A DNA stretch of 64,000 bases from Mycobacterium marinum (GTDB lineage: Bacteria; Actinomycetota; Actinomycetes; Mycobacteriales; Mycobacteriaceae). Made by a program: the position numbers and the translations under genes. Of this stretch, positions 26,228 to 38,672 are shown piece by piece (within the stretch, counting starts at the first letter, position 1; each line of letters starts with the position of its first letter). The notes beneath the pieces are model-generated. The model searched no databases, was not told the DNA's origin, and was given only the letters and a program-made list of their open reading frames with translations. The stretch is from NCBI RefSeq assembly GCF_003391395.1, contig NZ_CP024190.1:5208001-5272000 (forward strand), in the 5' to 3' direction.

Positions 26228-28741
26228 CTACAGCGCGCTGCTGGCGCCGGAGCCGCCGGCCTTGCCTTCCGCCCCGTGCTCACCTGGGCTGCCGCCGGAG
26301 GCGCTGGGGGCGCCGCCGCCACCGCCCTGGCCGCCGCCGCCACCGCCCCCGTTGGATCCGCCGTCCCCGGCGCCTTCCCCACCGTTGCCGCCGTCACCAC
26401 CGGTGCCACCGTCGCCACCGTCGCCGCCGCCGTCGCCGCCGGTGCCACCGACACCGCCAGTTCCCCCGGTGCTGCCGTTGCCGCCGTTGCCGCCGCCGGT
26501 GCCGAAGAAGCCGCCTTCACCGCCGTGCCCACCGTCACCACCGGCACCGCCCTGGCCGCCGACGCCGCCGGTACCCCCGCCGCTGCCTCCGGTGCCGCCC
26601 TGGCCACCGGTGCCGGCGCTGCCGCCGTGCCCACCGCCGCCGCCGGTGCCGCCCGGGCCAGACGCGCCACCGGCCCCGCCCGTACCGGCTGCGCCGCCGG
26701 CTCCGCCGACGCCGCCGCGACCCCCGTCACTCCCGCCTTCGCCGCCACCGCCGCCTTCGCCGCCGATGCCGCCCTTGCCGCCGCCACCCGCCGCACCACC
26801 GTCGCCAACATTGCCGCCGGCCCCGCCCGTGCCGGCGGCACCACCAGCTCCCCCGGTACCGCCGACGCCGCCGCCGTCACCACCGACTCCGCCGACACCG
26901 CCCTTGCCGCCGCTGCCGCCTTGGGCGCCGACACCCCCGGTGCCGGAATCCCCATCGTCAGCACCGGCACCGCCCGTTCCGCCGCCACCACCGGCTCCGC
27001 CGGTGCCACCGGCACCCCCGCCGACACCGAGGAAGCCATCGCCACCGTTGCCGCCGGCGCCGCCGTCGCCGCCGGTGCCACCCTGCTGGGCCGCGATGGC
27101 CGGTTCGGTGGGGCTGCCCACCTTGCCGATACTGCCGACGTTGCCGTCACCACCGGCGCCGCCTTGTCCGCCCGCACCACCAAGTCCGTTGCCGCCCGCC
27201 GCGCCGCCGTCGGTTCCGGCGCCAGCAGCGCCCGCGTGTCCGCCGGTGCCCCCCGCCCCCCCGTCGGCGCCGTCGCCGCCGGTGCCGGTGTTCTGCCCGC
27301 CCGCCCCGCCCACTCCCCCGACACCGCCAGTGCCACCGTTGCCGCCTTGGCCGCCGCCCACACCGCCGATACCAGCACCGCCGGCGCCGCCCTGGCCGCC
27401 GCCGCCGCCATCGCCACCCTTGCCACCGTCGGTGGGGGTAGCCGAGTCGGTGCCAGCGGTGCCAGCACCACCGGCACCGCCCACACCGCCGGCACCGCCC
27501 GCTCCAGCGGAGCCACCTACCCCGCCGGCGCCGCCGCCGATGCCGCCGGTACCTCCGTCGCCGCCGCCGTAGCCGACGCCGCTGCCCGTCGAATCGACGT
27601 CCCCGACCCCACCGCTACCCCCGACGCCACCGCCACCACCGGCCCCCGCGTGACCGGCCGTGCCCAGCAAACCGGCCGCACCACCAGCCCCCGAAGCGCC
27701 CCCGTCACCACCCAGACCGCCGTCCCCACCAGCGCTATTCGCACCCGCGCCGCCGACACCACCGGCCCCGCCGGTGCCGCCATCCCCACCGGCTCCGCCC
27801 GCGCCGAGCAGGAAGTGATGAGCTCCACCGGCACCGCCGACCCCACCAACACCGCCGGTGAAACCCATCTCACCGGCGGCGCCGGTGTCACCGGTGCCGC
27901 CGCCCCCGCCGGCGCCACCCCTTCCACCGACCCCACCGAACAAGGAGTTGTTGGCCCCGCCGACACCGCCGGCTCCGCCAGCGCCCCCGTCCGTGCCGAA
28001 ACTGACGCCGGTGCCACCCTCGCCGCCCGCACCACCGGCCCCGGGCCCAAACCACCAGCCCGTTGAGCTGCCACCGTTGCCGCCGATCCCCCCAGCGCCC
28101 CCACCGGCACCACCGACACCACCGGCGCCGCCCACCCCGCCCGCACCAAACAACCACCCGCCGCTACCACCGGCCCCGCCGTTGCCGCCCACGCCACCGG
28201 CCGCCCCCGCACCACCGGCTCCACCGGCACCACCGTTACCGAACAGCCCCGCCGAACCCCCGGCCCCGCCCGTACCGCCGACCGCACCCGACCCACCATT
28301 GCCGCCGTTGCCGATCAGGATCCCGCCGGCCCCGCCGGCCGCCCCGGTCCCCGCCGCGCCGTTGGCGCCGTTGCCGATCAGTGCCCGCCCGAACAACGCC
28401 ATGGTGGGCGCGTTGATCAGACCCAGCAGATCTGTTTCCAAGGACTGCAACGATGACGCACCGGCGGCCTCGGCGGCGCCGTAGGCGCCCGCTCCCGCAC
28501 GCAATGCCTGGACAAACCGCTCGTGAAATTCCGCCGCCTGCACGCCGAACGCCTGGTAGTCGCGGCCGTAAGCACCGAAAACCCGCGCGATGGCCAGCGA
28601 CACCTCATCTCCCGCTGCCGCCATCAGATCGGTTGTCGAGGCCGCCGCCGCGGTGTTGGCCGACCCGACCAGCGCCCCGATGTCGTTCAACTCCCCGGCG
28701 GCCGCCGCCATCAACTCGTGCGCGGCAAATACGTACGACAT
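26228..28741 (-). CDS. PE_PGRS family protein, copy A of a duplicated pair
   Basis: An 837-residue PE_PGRS. The PE domain (1-95) begins SYVFAAHELMAAAAGELN and ends with the YGAAE (YxxxE) secretion signal. The linker LINAPTMALFGRALIGNG follows, with GRALI in place of the usual GRPLI, then Gly-Gly-x repeats to the C-terminus (GGSGASSAL). The ATG at 28741 has GGAGG 8-12 bp upstream. The first ~135 residues are close to those of the PE_PGRS at 30246-33365, as is the upstream region, so the two are duplicates that differ by gain and loss of repeat blocks. The strand is opposite to the first PE_PGRS pair. I recall no PE_PGRS here in H37Rv. Confidence 0.92.
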   Translation of the reverse strand: MSYVFAAHELMAAAAGELNDIGALVGSANTAAAASTTDLMAAAGDEVSLAIARVFGAYGRDYQAFGVQAAEFHERFVQALRAGAGAYGAAEAAGASSLQSLETDLLGLINAPTMALFGRALIGNGANGAAGTGAAGGAGGILIGNGGNGGSGAVGGTGGAGGSAGLFGNGGAGGAGGAGAAGGVGGNGGAGGSGGWLFGAGGVGGAGGVGGAGGGAGGIGGNGGSSTGWWFGPGAGGAGGEGGTGVSFGTDGGAGGAGGVGGANNSLFGGVGGRGGAGGGGGTGDTGAAGEMGFTGGVGGVGGAGGAHHFLLGAGGAGGDGGTGGAGGVGGAGANSAGGDGGLGGDGGASGAGGAAGLLGTAGHAGAGGGGGVGGSGGVGDVDSTGSGVGYGGGDGGTGGIGGGAGGVGGSAGAGGAGGVGGAGGAGTAGTDSATPTDGGKGGDGGGGGQGGAGGAGIGGVGGGQGGNGGTGGVGGVGGAGGQNTGTGGDGADGGAGGTGGHAGAAGAGTDGGAAGGNGLGGAGGQGGAGGDGNVGSIGKVGSPTEPAIAAQQGGTGGDGGAGGNGGDGFLGVGGGAGGTGGAGGGGGTGGAGADDGDSGTGGVGAQGGSGGKGGVGGVGGDGGGVGGTGGAGGAAGTGGAGGNVGDGGAAGGGGKGGIGGEGGGGGEGGSDGGRGGVGGAGGAAGTGGAGGASGPGGTGGGGGHGGSAGTGGQGGTGGSGGGTGGVGGQGGAGGDGGHGGEGGFFGTGGGNGGNGSTGGTGGVGGTGGDGGGDGGDGGTGGDGGNGGEGAGDGGSNGGGGGGGQGGGGGAPSASGGSPGEHGAEGKAGGSGASSAL

Positions 28742-29304
28742 CGGTGAACCTCCAAACGGCCCATGCCTGCGACATGGGTCCTGTGGTGCGACAGGTGCCG
28801 TGCGGGCGATGCTCTGCAACGACGGCAATTGCAATCACAAAACGCCTGAACGCGACGATTTAAAATCGCGCCTTTTCCCGCCAACTACACCGGAATTCAA
28901 AGGCAGTGTCAAGCCTCCCGGAATTCATTTTCAGATTAATTAGGAATTCAGTTTTCGGTGAATTTTTCACCCCGGTCGGTCGCTGCAGCGCAAGGCGCAC
29001 CCCATCACCATCGCGTTGCGAAACCAGCCCGCTAATCCGCCACCGTAGCGTTACCATATCTATAGTGCGACAACTGGATTCACCCGATCACCAGCATCGT
29101 TGCGCCTCGGCGGCAGCGGATCACTCCCGCCGCACGCGGCAGAGTTGCGTTGTCGCCGTTGGGCCCGAATTTCAGCCCGAGTCAACCGGGGAGGCCATTC
29201 TCCCTGCCGCCACTTTGCAGGCCACCAGTTCCGCTTTAAGAGCCGGATTATTGCCATTTTCGACCCGCGTCTGGTCGCCATTCCCAAAAAGACGGTGCGG
29301 GTCG
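28742..29304. promoter_or_regulatory. Leader region of PE_PGRS copy A, AT-rich, duplicated at 33366
   Basis: No coding region is supported here. The 560 bp are AT-rich for this genome. They contain the leader of the minus-strand PE_PGRS, including TCGGTGAACCTCC next to the start, GATTAATTA near 28935 and CTATAGTG near 29062. The same elements, in the same order, occur upstream of the PE_PGRS at 33365, so this is a duplicated promoter and 5' UTR. Exact promoter hexamers cannot be fixed by eye. Confidence 0.5.
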
Positions 29305-29826
29305 GTCGCGGGCTATGCAGCGAACTCCAATGTGGCTATGCCTGTATCGATCGGTTGTGGGCGGCGAGCGGCCGGCCGGTACCGACGGCAATAGCTGTCG
29401 GCACACAAGAACGAGCCGCCTCGGTGGCGGGCCGGGCCGAGGTGTGTCGGTGTACCAGCCCACGGTCCACTCCCAGACGTTGCCGGCCATATCGAATAGG
29501 CCATAACCATTGGGCTCGAAACTGCCCACCGGGCTGGTGCGCCCGTAGCCGGGTTCGGGTCGCCACGGGAAGTCGCCATGCCAGAAGTTCGCCAACCGCT
29601 GCCCCGGCCGCTCCGATTCCTCACCCCAGGTATAGGCCGCGCCGGTCAGCCCGCCGCGAGCGGCGACTTCCCATTCGCCCTCGCCGGGCAACGCCAGCCC
29701 CGCCCATCCGGTGTAGGCGTGCGCGTCCTCGTAGGCGACGTGCACCACCGGATGATCGGCTCGCTTGGCGATCGACGAATGCGGGCCGGCGGGATGGCGC
29801 CAAGACGCGCCGGGAGTCCACGTCCA
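29305..29826 (-). pseudogene. Relic of a formylglycine-generating enzyme gene
   Basis: About 170 codons that match the C-terminal two thirds of the intact FGE at 34074-34955. They include TPGASWRHPAGPHSSIA, HPVVHVAYEDAHAY, WEVAARGGLTGAAYTWG, DFPWRPEPGYGRTSPVGSF and NGYGLFDMAGNVWEWT. After DTPRPGPPPR the frame shifts; RGGSFLCADSYCRRYRP, with both active-site cysteines, is in another frame, and HIGVRCIARD returns to the first. A stretch of about 20 residues before RGGSF is also missing. The N-terminal third is replaced abruptly at about 29826 by the tail of a glutamine amidotransferase. It is a dead duplicate, not an assembly of two genes. Confidence 0.85.
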
Positions 29827-29827
29827 C

Positions 29828-30115
29828 TCATGCCGGCGGGTACAGCGCCGCCGCGACGTCTGGCCGCAAATCGGCGCGTTGCAGCCGGTACCGGGGCGGG
29901 TCGGGCAGCGCCAGGCTTCGAGTGATCTGCAGCTCGGCGTCGACGTGGACCAACTCCCCCGGGTCCAGCAGGCGCCAGCGCGGGTCGTCGTCCATCGGCT
30001 GACTGGCGAACACCACCGACGGCCGCGCGCGCAGATGCTCTGAACGCGCGCGAATCCTTTTAGTGCGCAAGTGGAATTCGCGTCTTGGTGCCGGCGCACC
30101 GTCACGACGGTTGCG
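29828..30115 (-). pseudogene. Relic of a glutamine amidotransferase gene (C-terminal part)
   Basis: This encodes about 95 residues nearly identical to the end of the intact gene at 24700-25572: GAPAPRREFHLRTKRIRARS, ARPSVVFASQPMDDDPRWRL, LDPGELVHVDAEL and the terminal YPPA with its stop. The catalytic N-terminal domain is absent. It abuts the FGE relic at 29826/29828, marking the join of a tandem duplication. The reading frame is open for some 20 codons further upstream (to 30169) but that part has no similarity. Confidence 0.85.
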
Positions 30116-30245
30116 CGAGAGTTGCTCGCGGGTTGCTCGAAAGTTGGTTGCGGGCCAGACGGCGTTCACGGCACCGTGGCGACGCCGCCTCCTTGATCCA
30201 GCGGTGCGGTCGAATGCGCTGGCCTTGCACAGCTAGGGCGTGCCG

Positions 30246-33365
<3,120 letters not shown>

Positions 33366-34073
33366 CGGTGAACCTCCTACGGGCCCAAGGTTTGCGAGCT
33401 TGGGTCACGCGGTACCGCGCGCGGGCAATGGTCTGCAACCGCAGAAATTGCAACCCAAATCGCTTTAACGCCACGAATTTAATCGCATTATTGCTCGCCA
33501 ACTACACAACAAAATACCAGCGGCGTCAAGCCAACTAAATTCAGTGTCGGATTAATTAATAATTCACTTTACGATAAATTTTTGAGCCAATCGAGACCCA
33601 CAACGGATCGCTGCAAGACAGCACTGCGACGCAATCACGTAACCACCATGAAAAATCTGGGCCGCCATCGGTGTTGAACTGTAGCTATAGTGGGACAACA
33701 TGATCCGTCTATACTCCGCGCATCGACGCATCGCGACTACGTCGGCCATTTCAGGCCAGGCGCCAACCTAAAGTCGTTGCTGTTGCGGTCCCCGTACCCA
33801 AGCTCCAAGCAGAAGGCCGCCGAGGTTGCTACCGTCGTTACCGCCACGAAAATTTAGGATTCCATCATTTCCACCGCTAAAGCTGAAATGACCGTCATGT
33901 GCGGAGCTGAGGGCTTGGGAGCCGCCATTACGGAAACGACGTCTGTGGGCCGTCGCAATATCCGGATCCGCGATCATTCGAGGCCCGGTTCAAGTTGCTG
34001 CCCCCGACCCGGGAGGCCGCACCCCGGCCCGACCTGACCGCCCGATCGGCTCCATACGACCGGGAACGCCACG
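33366..34073. promoter_or_regulatory. Leader region of PE_PGRS copy B plus degenerate sequence
   Basis: The 708 bp carry no convincing gene. The part next to the PE_PGRS start mirrors 28742-29070: TCGGTGAACCTCC, GGATTAATTAATAATTC near 33550 and GCTATAGTGGGACAAC near 33685. The distal part (33768-33977, minus strand) could encode a short peptide with a Gly-Asn-Asp-Gly repeat reminiscent of PPE/PE repeat tails. It has no credible start signal and is treated as a possible relic only. Confidence 0.45.
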
Positions 34074-34955
34074 TTAGTCATGTGCTACACATCGAAAGCC
34101 GATATGGCTCATGCCCGTATCGACCGGCTGCGGACGCCGCGCGGCAGGTCGATAGCGCAGGCAGTAGCTGTCGGCGCACAGAAATGACCCACCCTTGACG
34201 ACCTTGCGCGGCACCCGAAACTGGGGCTGTTGCGGGTCATAGCTGCCGGCTTCGCTGGGCGGGTCACCGATACGCGTATCGGCGTAGAAGTCGACGGTCC
34301 ATTCCCACACGTTGCCGGCCATATCGAACAAGCCGTACCCATTGGGCCCAAAGCTGCCCACCGGCATGGTACGGCCGTAGCCGGGTTCGGGGCGCCATGG
34401 AAAATCGCCATGCCAATAGTTGGCCAACCGCTGTTCCGGCCCCTCCGGTTCATCGCCCCAGGTGTAGGTCGCGCCGGAAAGGCCGCCTCGCGCTGCGACC
34501 TCCCACTGTGCCTCGGTCGGCAGCGTCAACCCGGCCCACACCGCGTACGCTTCCGCATCCTCGTAGGCCACATGTACCACCGGATGATCGGCGCGCCGGG
34601 CGATCGACGAATGCGGTCCGGCCGGATGCCGCCAGCACGCGCCGGGTGTCCATGCCCACCAGAGATTCAGGTGACGCAAGTCGACGGGCCCGGTGGTGCG
34701 AGTGAACACCATCGAACCTGGCTGCAGATTTTCCGGCGGCGCGCCCGGGTAGTCCGCCGGGTCCAGCGGGCGCTCGGCGACAGTGAGATAGTCTGTGGCA
34801 TCAACGAATTCGGCGAACTCGGCATTGGTCACCTGGTGCGCCCGGATCCAAAAGCCCGCGACGCTGGCCTCGTGCGTCGGGCCCTCCTCGGGGTAGTGCG
34901 CGTCCGATCCCAACGTCGCGGTTTGTGGCGGGACCCAGATCAGATCGTCAGTCAC
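34074..34955 (-). CDS. Formylglycine-generating enzyme (sulfatase maturation oxidase)
   Basis: A 293-residue FGE-sulfatase family protein that oxidises the active-site cysteine of sulfatases to formylglycine with O2 and copper. The N-terminus TATLGSDAHYPEEGPTHEAS, HQVTNAEFAEFVDAT, TEAQWEVAARGG and DMAGNVWEWT are family landmarks. The two catalytic cysteines are Cys260 and Cys265 in GGSFLCADSYCLRYRPAARR, with HIGFRC at the end. GTG at 34955 overlaps the HAD gene by 8 bp, so it is translationally coupled and is the third gene of the sulfatase operon. Its partner substrate is the CTAGR-type sulfatase two genes upstream. Confidence 0.92.
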   Translation of the reverse strand: MTDDLIWVPPQTATLGSDAHYPEEGPTHEASVAGFWIRAHQVTNAEFAEFVDATDYLTVAERPLDPADYPGAPPENLQPGSMVFTRTTGPVDLRHLNLWWAWTPGACWRHPAGPHSSIARRADHPVVHVAYEDAEAYAVWAGLTLPTEAQWEVAARGGLSGATYTWGDEPEGPEQRLANYWHGDFPWRPEPGYGRTMPVGSFGPNGYGLFDMAGNVWEWTVDFYADTRIGDPPSEAGSYDPQQPQFRVPRKVVKGGSFLCADSYCLRYRPAARRPQPVDTGMSHIGFRCVAHD

Positions 34956-35844
34956 TGAAGACGGTGACCCAGTCGTCTTTGATGCTGGCCACGGTCCAGC
35001 CCGATCCCGCAGCCAGGTCCAGCGCCCGTTCCGCCCCTGCGGTGTAATCGAATTCGCGCTCCGCGTCATCGTGGCGAACCAGCAGCCGCAGCGCGGATCC
35101 GCCAGGAGTGTCGGCAAATTCGAGCATTTCGATATCCCCGTTGGAGTTGCCGGCAGCGAAAATCGGACGGCGCCCGATTCGACTCCATAACCGCACCGGT
35201 TTCATCGGACCGTCGTCGAGGAATTCCGGCTGCGCGGTGGTGAACAGGCTGCCGTCGCGATAGATCAGCCCCACCGAGCTGCCCACCACCCGCTCCGGCG
35301 GAATGTCGTAGAGCGCACCGGTGATCGGGCGCATGAAGTCCCGGCCACCTCCGGAGACGATGTAGTTGGTGAATCCGTTGCCGGCCAGGTATTGCAGTAA
35401 CTCCACCATCGGCAGGTACCCGCATTCCCGATAGGGACGGCCCAGAGTCGGGTGTGTCGCCTCGGCGAAGAATGCCCGCACCCGGCTGGCGTGCTCCTCG
35501 ACAGTAATCGCCTCATGCGCGGAAAGTATTGCCCCAACAAGAGGTTTCAGGTCCGTATCATCACCTTGATAGTGCTTGGTGACGGCGTCACCGATCCAGC
35601 GCAGGTCGTCCTCGTACACCGCTTTGTAGGGCTGGCGCTGCCGCAACGACGGGTCAGCCGCAACCTGCTCGGCGAACCGGCGGACCAGGAAGTCCAGCTG
35701 GATATACATCGGCTTCTCACACCACAGCGTCCCGTCGTTGTCGAACACCGCGATACGCGCCTCGGGCTCCACCTCAGCGACGGCCCGCTCCACAAAATCG
35801 ACGATCGCCGCCTTGGTGGGGCCGTCGTTCCAATGCTCGAGCAT
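34948..35844 (-). CDS. HAD-superfamily phosphatase
   Basis: A 298-residue haloacid-dehalogenase fold hydrolase. Motif I is FDNDGTLWCEKP with the nucleophile Asp35 and acid Asp37; motif II is IVSGGGRDF; the lysine of motif III is in DGPMKPVRLWSRIG; motif IV is AAGNSNGDIEML. The cap lies between motifs I and II. The layout resembles phosphoserine phosphatase-like enzymes. It starts exactly where the sulfatase stops (TAGATG) and overlaps the FGE gene, so the three are one operon. A role in handling the dephosphorylated or desulfated product is an inference from context. Confidence 0.88.
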   Translation of the reverse strand: MLEHWNDGPTKAAIVDFVERAVAEVEPEARIAVFDNDGTLWCEKPMYIQLDFLVRRFAEQVAADPSLRQRQPYKAVYEDDLRWIGDAVTKHYQGDDTDLKPLVGAILSAHEAITVEEHASRVRAFFAEATHPTLGRPYRECGYLPMVELLQYLAGNGFTNYIVSGGGRDFMRPITGALYDIPPERVVGSSVGLIYRDGSLFTTAQPEFLDDGPMKPVRLWSRIGRRPIFAAGNSNGDIEMLEFADTPGGSALRLLVRHDDAEREFDYTAGAERALDLAAGSGWTVASIKDDWVTVFSD

Positions 35845-37395
35845 CTAGTCCTTTACGATCGCCTGCAGCTTCTCCACGGCCTGATCGATCGTGAAGCTGG
35901 CCGGTGGATGCCGTGGCGGAAACTCCTTGAACGTCTCGAGGAACTGCGTGCATATCGCGGTGCCGTAGAAGGCGATGAAATCGTGGTCGAGGAACCAGTC
36001 GTAGTAGGTGTTGGATGTAATGTCAGCCCGCTCAAAAGGATCGGTGCGAAGATTGAAGATCTTGGGCACCCGCAGCGGAACGAATGGTTCGGCCCAGACC
36101 TGCAGCGTCCCCTGGCAGCGCTGTTCTTGGAAGACGATCTTCCAGTTGTGGAAACGGATACCCAGCACATCGCAGTCGTCGGAGAAGTAGATGAACCCCT
36201 GGCGCGGACTCTCTTCGACCTCACCGGTCAGATACGGCAGCAGGTTGAAGGCATCGAGGTGGACCTTGAACTCCTTGTCGTCTCCCCTGACGCTGATCTT
36301 GTGGCCCTTCTTCAACTTTTCGATGATGTCGGGCTCGCCGGCGGCCGCCAAGAAGGTGGGCAACCAGTCGTGATGCTGGATGATCTCGTTGGAGACCACG
36401 CCCGCGGAGATCTTGCCCGGCCAGCGAATCATCTCCGGAATGCGGAAGGCGCCTTCCCAGTTGGTGTTCTTCTCACTGCGGAACGGGGTGGTTGCGCCGT
36501 CGGGCCAGGTGTTGGCGTGCGGACCGTTGTCGGTGCTGTAGATGACGATCGTGTCCTCGGCAATACCCAGCTCGTCCACCGCGTCCAGGATCCGTCCAAC
36601 ATGGCCGTCGTGGTCGATCATGGTGTCGTGGTAGGGCGACTGCCACACTCCTGCCTGGCCCACGCTTTCCGGCTTGGTGTGAGTGCGCAAATGCATGTGG
36701 GTCATATTCATCCACACGAAGAACGGGGTATCGGCCTCAACCTGCCGCTTCATGAAATCCAAGCAAGCGCCGGTGGTTTCGTCGTCGATGGTCTCCATCC
36801 GCTTCTTGGTTAGCGGGCCGGTGTCTTCGATGCGTTGCCTGCCGACCGGTCCATACTTGGGGTCGTCGGGCTCATCGGAAACCTCGTCGGTGGCCCAGCA
36901 TCGGAGGACGCCGCGCGGCCGGTTCAGCTCGGCTAGCACCGGAAAACGATCGCTTTTCGGGTAGTCCGGCAGCTCTGGTTCTTCCTCGGCATTGAGGTGG
37001 TAGAGGTTTCCGAAGAACTCGTCGAACCCGTGCACGGTCGGTAGGTGCTTGTTGCGGTCGCCGAAGTGATTCTTGCCGAACTGCCCGGTGGCGTAGCCAA
37101 GGGGTTTGAGCAATTCCGCGATGGTCGGGTCCTCGGCCGACCAGCCGATGTCGGAGCCCGGCATCCCGACCTTGCTCATGCCCGTGCGGTACACGCTCTG
37201 CCCGCTGATAAACGCCGCACGCCCTGCGGTGCAGCTCTGCTCACCGTAGGCGTCGGTGAACCGCATGCCTTCGTTGGCGATCCGATCGATGTGCGGCGTG
37301 CGATATCCCATCAAACCGTCGCTGTAGCAGCTGAGATTGGTGATGCCGATGTCGTCGCCCCAAATGACAAGGATGTTGGGTTTTCCGTTGGGCAT
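35845..37395 (-). CDS. Cys-type (type I) sulfatase, arylsulfatase family
   Basis: A 516-residue sulfatase of the alkaline phosphatase superfamily. The N-terminal metal motif is NILVIWGDDIGITNLSCY (Asp14/Asp15). The maturation signature is Cys55 in EQSCTAGRAAFISGQSVYRTG, split here as CTAGR plus the downstream GxxxxRTG; Cys55 is the residue to be converted to formylglycine. GKNHFGDRNKHLP gives the conserved Lys/His, and YSTDNGPHANTWPDG the second metal site. No signal peptide is visible, so it is probably cytoplasmic. It heads the operon sulfatase, HAD, FGE. The sulfated substrate is unknown. Confidence 0.92.
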   Translation of the reverse strand: MPNGKPNILVIWGDDIGITNLSCYSDGLMGYRTPHIDRIANEGMRFTDAYGEQSCTAGRAAFISGQSVYRTGMSKVGMPGSDIGWSAEDPTIAELLKPLGYATGQFGKNHFGDRNKHLPTVHGFDEFFGNLYHLNAEEEPELPDYPKSDRFPVLAELNRPRGVLRCWATDEVSDEPDDPKYGPVGRQRIEDTGPLTKKRMETIDDETTGACLDFMKRQVEADTPFFVWMNMTHMHLRTHTKPESVGQAGVWQSPYHDTMIDHDGHVGRILDAVDELGIAEDTIVIYSTDNGPHANTWPDGATTPFRSEKNTNWEGAFRIPEMIRWPGKISAGVVSNEIIQHHDWLPTFLAAAGEPDIIEKLKKGHKISVRGDDKEFKVHLDAFNLLPYLTGEVEESPRQGFIYFSDDCDVLGIRFHNWKIVFQEQRCQGTLQVWAEPFVPLRVPKIFNLRTDPFERADITSNTYYDWFLDHDFIAFYGTAICTQFLETFKEFPPRHPPASFTIDQAVEKLQAIVKD

Positions 37396-37506
37396 GAATC
37401 GCAGCCTACGTAAATCCGTGACGCAATGGCACCCCTCGCGGGCGTGTCGACACGGGTCGGCTCGCCCGTCGTGCCCGCGGCCGGCGAGCGCCCCCGCGGC
37501 GACCGA

Positions 37507-38565
37507 TCAGTTAGACAGCTCGGGTGCGGCCCGGCCGGTGATCAGCGGCAAGTCGAAGAAGCTCTGGATGCCCGCCGGTGCCGCGCAGGTCGCCGGGACG
37601 GCGTTGACGCAGTGCGCCGCCGTGGCGACGATTCCCGGGTTGCTCTGCAAACCCGCGGCCACACTGTCGGGCTGCCATCCCTTGATGGTGACAAAGGCGT
37701 CGGGATGTCCGCGCACCTCGATCTCGTAGCGCTCCCCGTCGGGGCCGAAAGACCATGGTGGGTCTAGGTTTTCCTCACCCATCAGCCAGTTCACGGTGAT
37801 CTCGACGACCGCCGTGTCGCCAACCACGGCCTCCCAGTGGAAGCGGCGCCCCGCCACCTGGCCCGGCTCGATCACTCCGATCGGCGATTCGATCGGCGCG
37901 GTCGCCACCGCCACCTCTTGCGAGGTGCGGATCTGCGGGTCGGCGGCAAAGCCGAGGCGGTCCACGCAGAGCCGGACCGACTGCATGAAGCCGCCGTCGA
38001 GCAGCTTTTGCATCGGCCCGGTCAGCGCACTGTCCGGGGTACCCCCGAAACCCATCACATAGCGCAGCACATCCGGCGCACCGTAGGTGCGTAGGTCGGA
38101 AAACTCCTCGGAGCGAACGAAAGTCACGCCGGTGGACATCACCGACAGCAACAGCGGGAACAGTTCGGTGGCCGCGCCCGGGCCGATACCGGCACCGTGC
38201 AGCGTGGCGTTGCCGGACTGCGCAGCGACTTCGAGTGGGGCAGCTTCCTTTTCGGTCGGGTAGAACCAGCCCAGCGGCGTGACCACGTTCTTGCCCGAAT
38301 GCAGCAGAGCCGCAACCTCATCGACGCTGGGCATCAGCGGCGCATAGATCACCGCGTCGGCGTCGAGTGCGAGAATCTCGTCGACGCTGTTGGTCGTGAT
38401 CACGCCCAACGGCGGCGTCCCGATGATCTCACCGACGTCGACGCCGCTCTTGGCCTCCGAGTACACCCAGCAGCCGACGAGTTCGAGTTCGGGATGCTCG
38501 AGAACACCTTTGATTGCGGCAACACCGACCGACCCGGTTGCCCACTGCACGACTCGCAGGCCCAT
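37507..38565 (-). CDS. Dihydrodipicolinate-reductase-like NAD(P) oxidoreductase (Rv1059-like)
   Basis: A 352-residue protein with an N-terminal Rossmann fold: LRVVQWATGSVGVAAIKGVL replaces the usual GxxGxxG, followed by PELELVGCWVYSEAKSGVDVGE, VDEILALDADAVIYAP and HSGKNVVTPLGWFYP. The family resembles 2,4-diaminopentanoate dehydrogenase and DapB N-domains, common and often uncharacterised in mycobacteria. ATG at 38565 follows GAGG closely. It lies downstream of fadD14 beyond a strong hairpin, so the two are probably separate transcripts. Confidence 0.83.
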   Translation of the reverse strand: MGLRVVQWATGSVGVAAIKGVLEHPELELVGCWVYSEAKSGVDVGEIIGTPPLGVITTNSVDEILALDADAVIYAPLMPSVDEVAALLHSGKNVVTPLGWFYPTEKEAAPLEVAAQSGNATLHGAGIGPGAATELFPLLLSVMSTGVTFVRSEEFSDLRTYGAPDVLRYVMGFGGTPDSALTGPMQKLLDGGFMQSVRLCVDRLGFAADPQIRTSQEVAVATAPIESPIGVIEPGQVAGRRFHWEAVVGDTAVVEITVNWLMGEENLDPPWSFGPDGERYEIEVRGHPDAFVTIKGWQPDSVAAGLQSNPGIVATAAHCVNAVPATCAAPAGIQSFFDLPLITGRAAPELSN

Positions 38566-38610
38566 GACCCCACCTTCCTGGCGCTTCGTTGCGCTGGCTC
38601 GCTGCCTCTG

Positions 38611-38670
38611 GCGAGCAGACACAGAATCGCACGTTTGGCGCCGAGGCTATGCGAGTCTGTGTCTGCTCGC
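38611..38670. terminator. Hairpin terminator after fadD14, second copy of the 21-nt arm
   Basis: The left arm (38611-38631, GCGAGCAGACACAGAATCGC plus A) pairs with the right arm (38650-38670) at 20 of 21 positions around an 18-nt loop. It starts 3 bp beyond the fadD14 stop. The arm is the same sequence as in the hairpin at 2883-2940. Confidence 0.8.
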
Positions 38671-38672
38671 GC

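Noticed and set aside
29248..30105. A single 285-codon frame spanning both relics as one gene
   Set aside because: In this frame the amidotransferase part is out of register and only the FGE part is meaningful, with two frameshifts. It is two pseudogene fragments, not a fusion gene.
33768..33977. Short minus-strand frame with Gly-Asn-Asp-Gly repeats, a possible PPE-type remnant
   Set aside because: Only 69 codons, no ribosome binding site and repeat similarity too short to support a family. Mentioned within the intergenic entry only.
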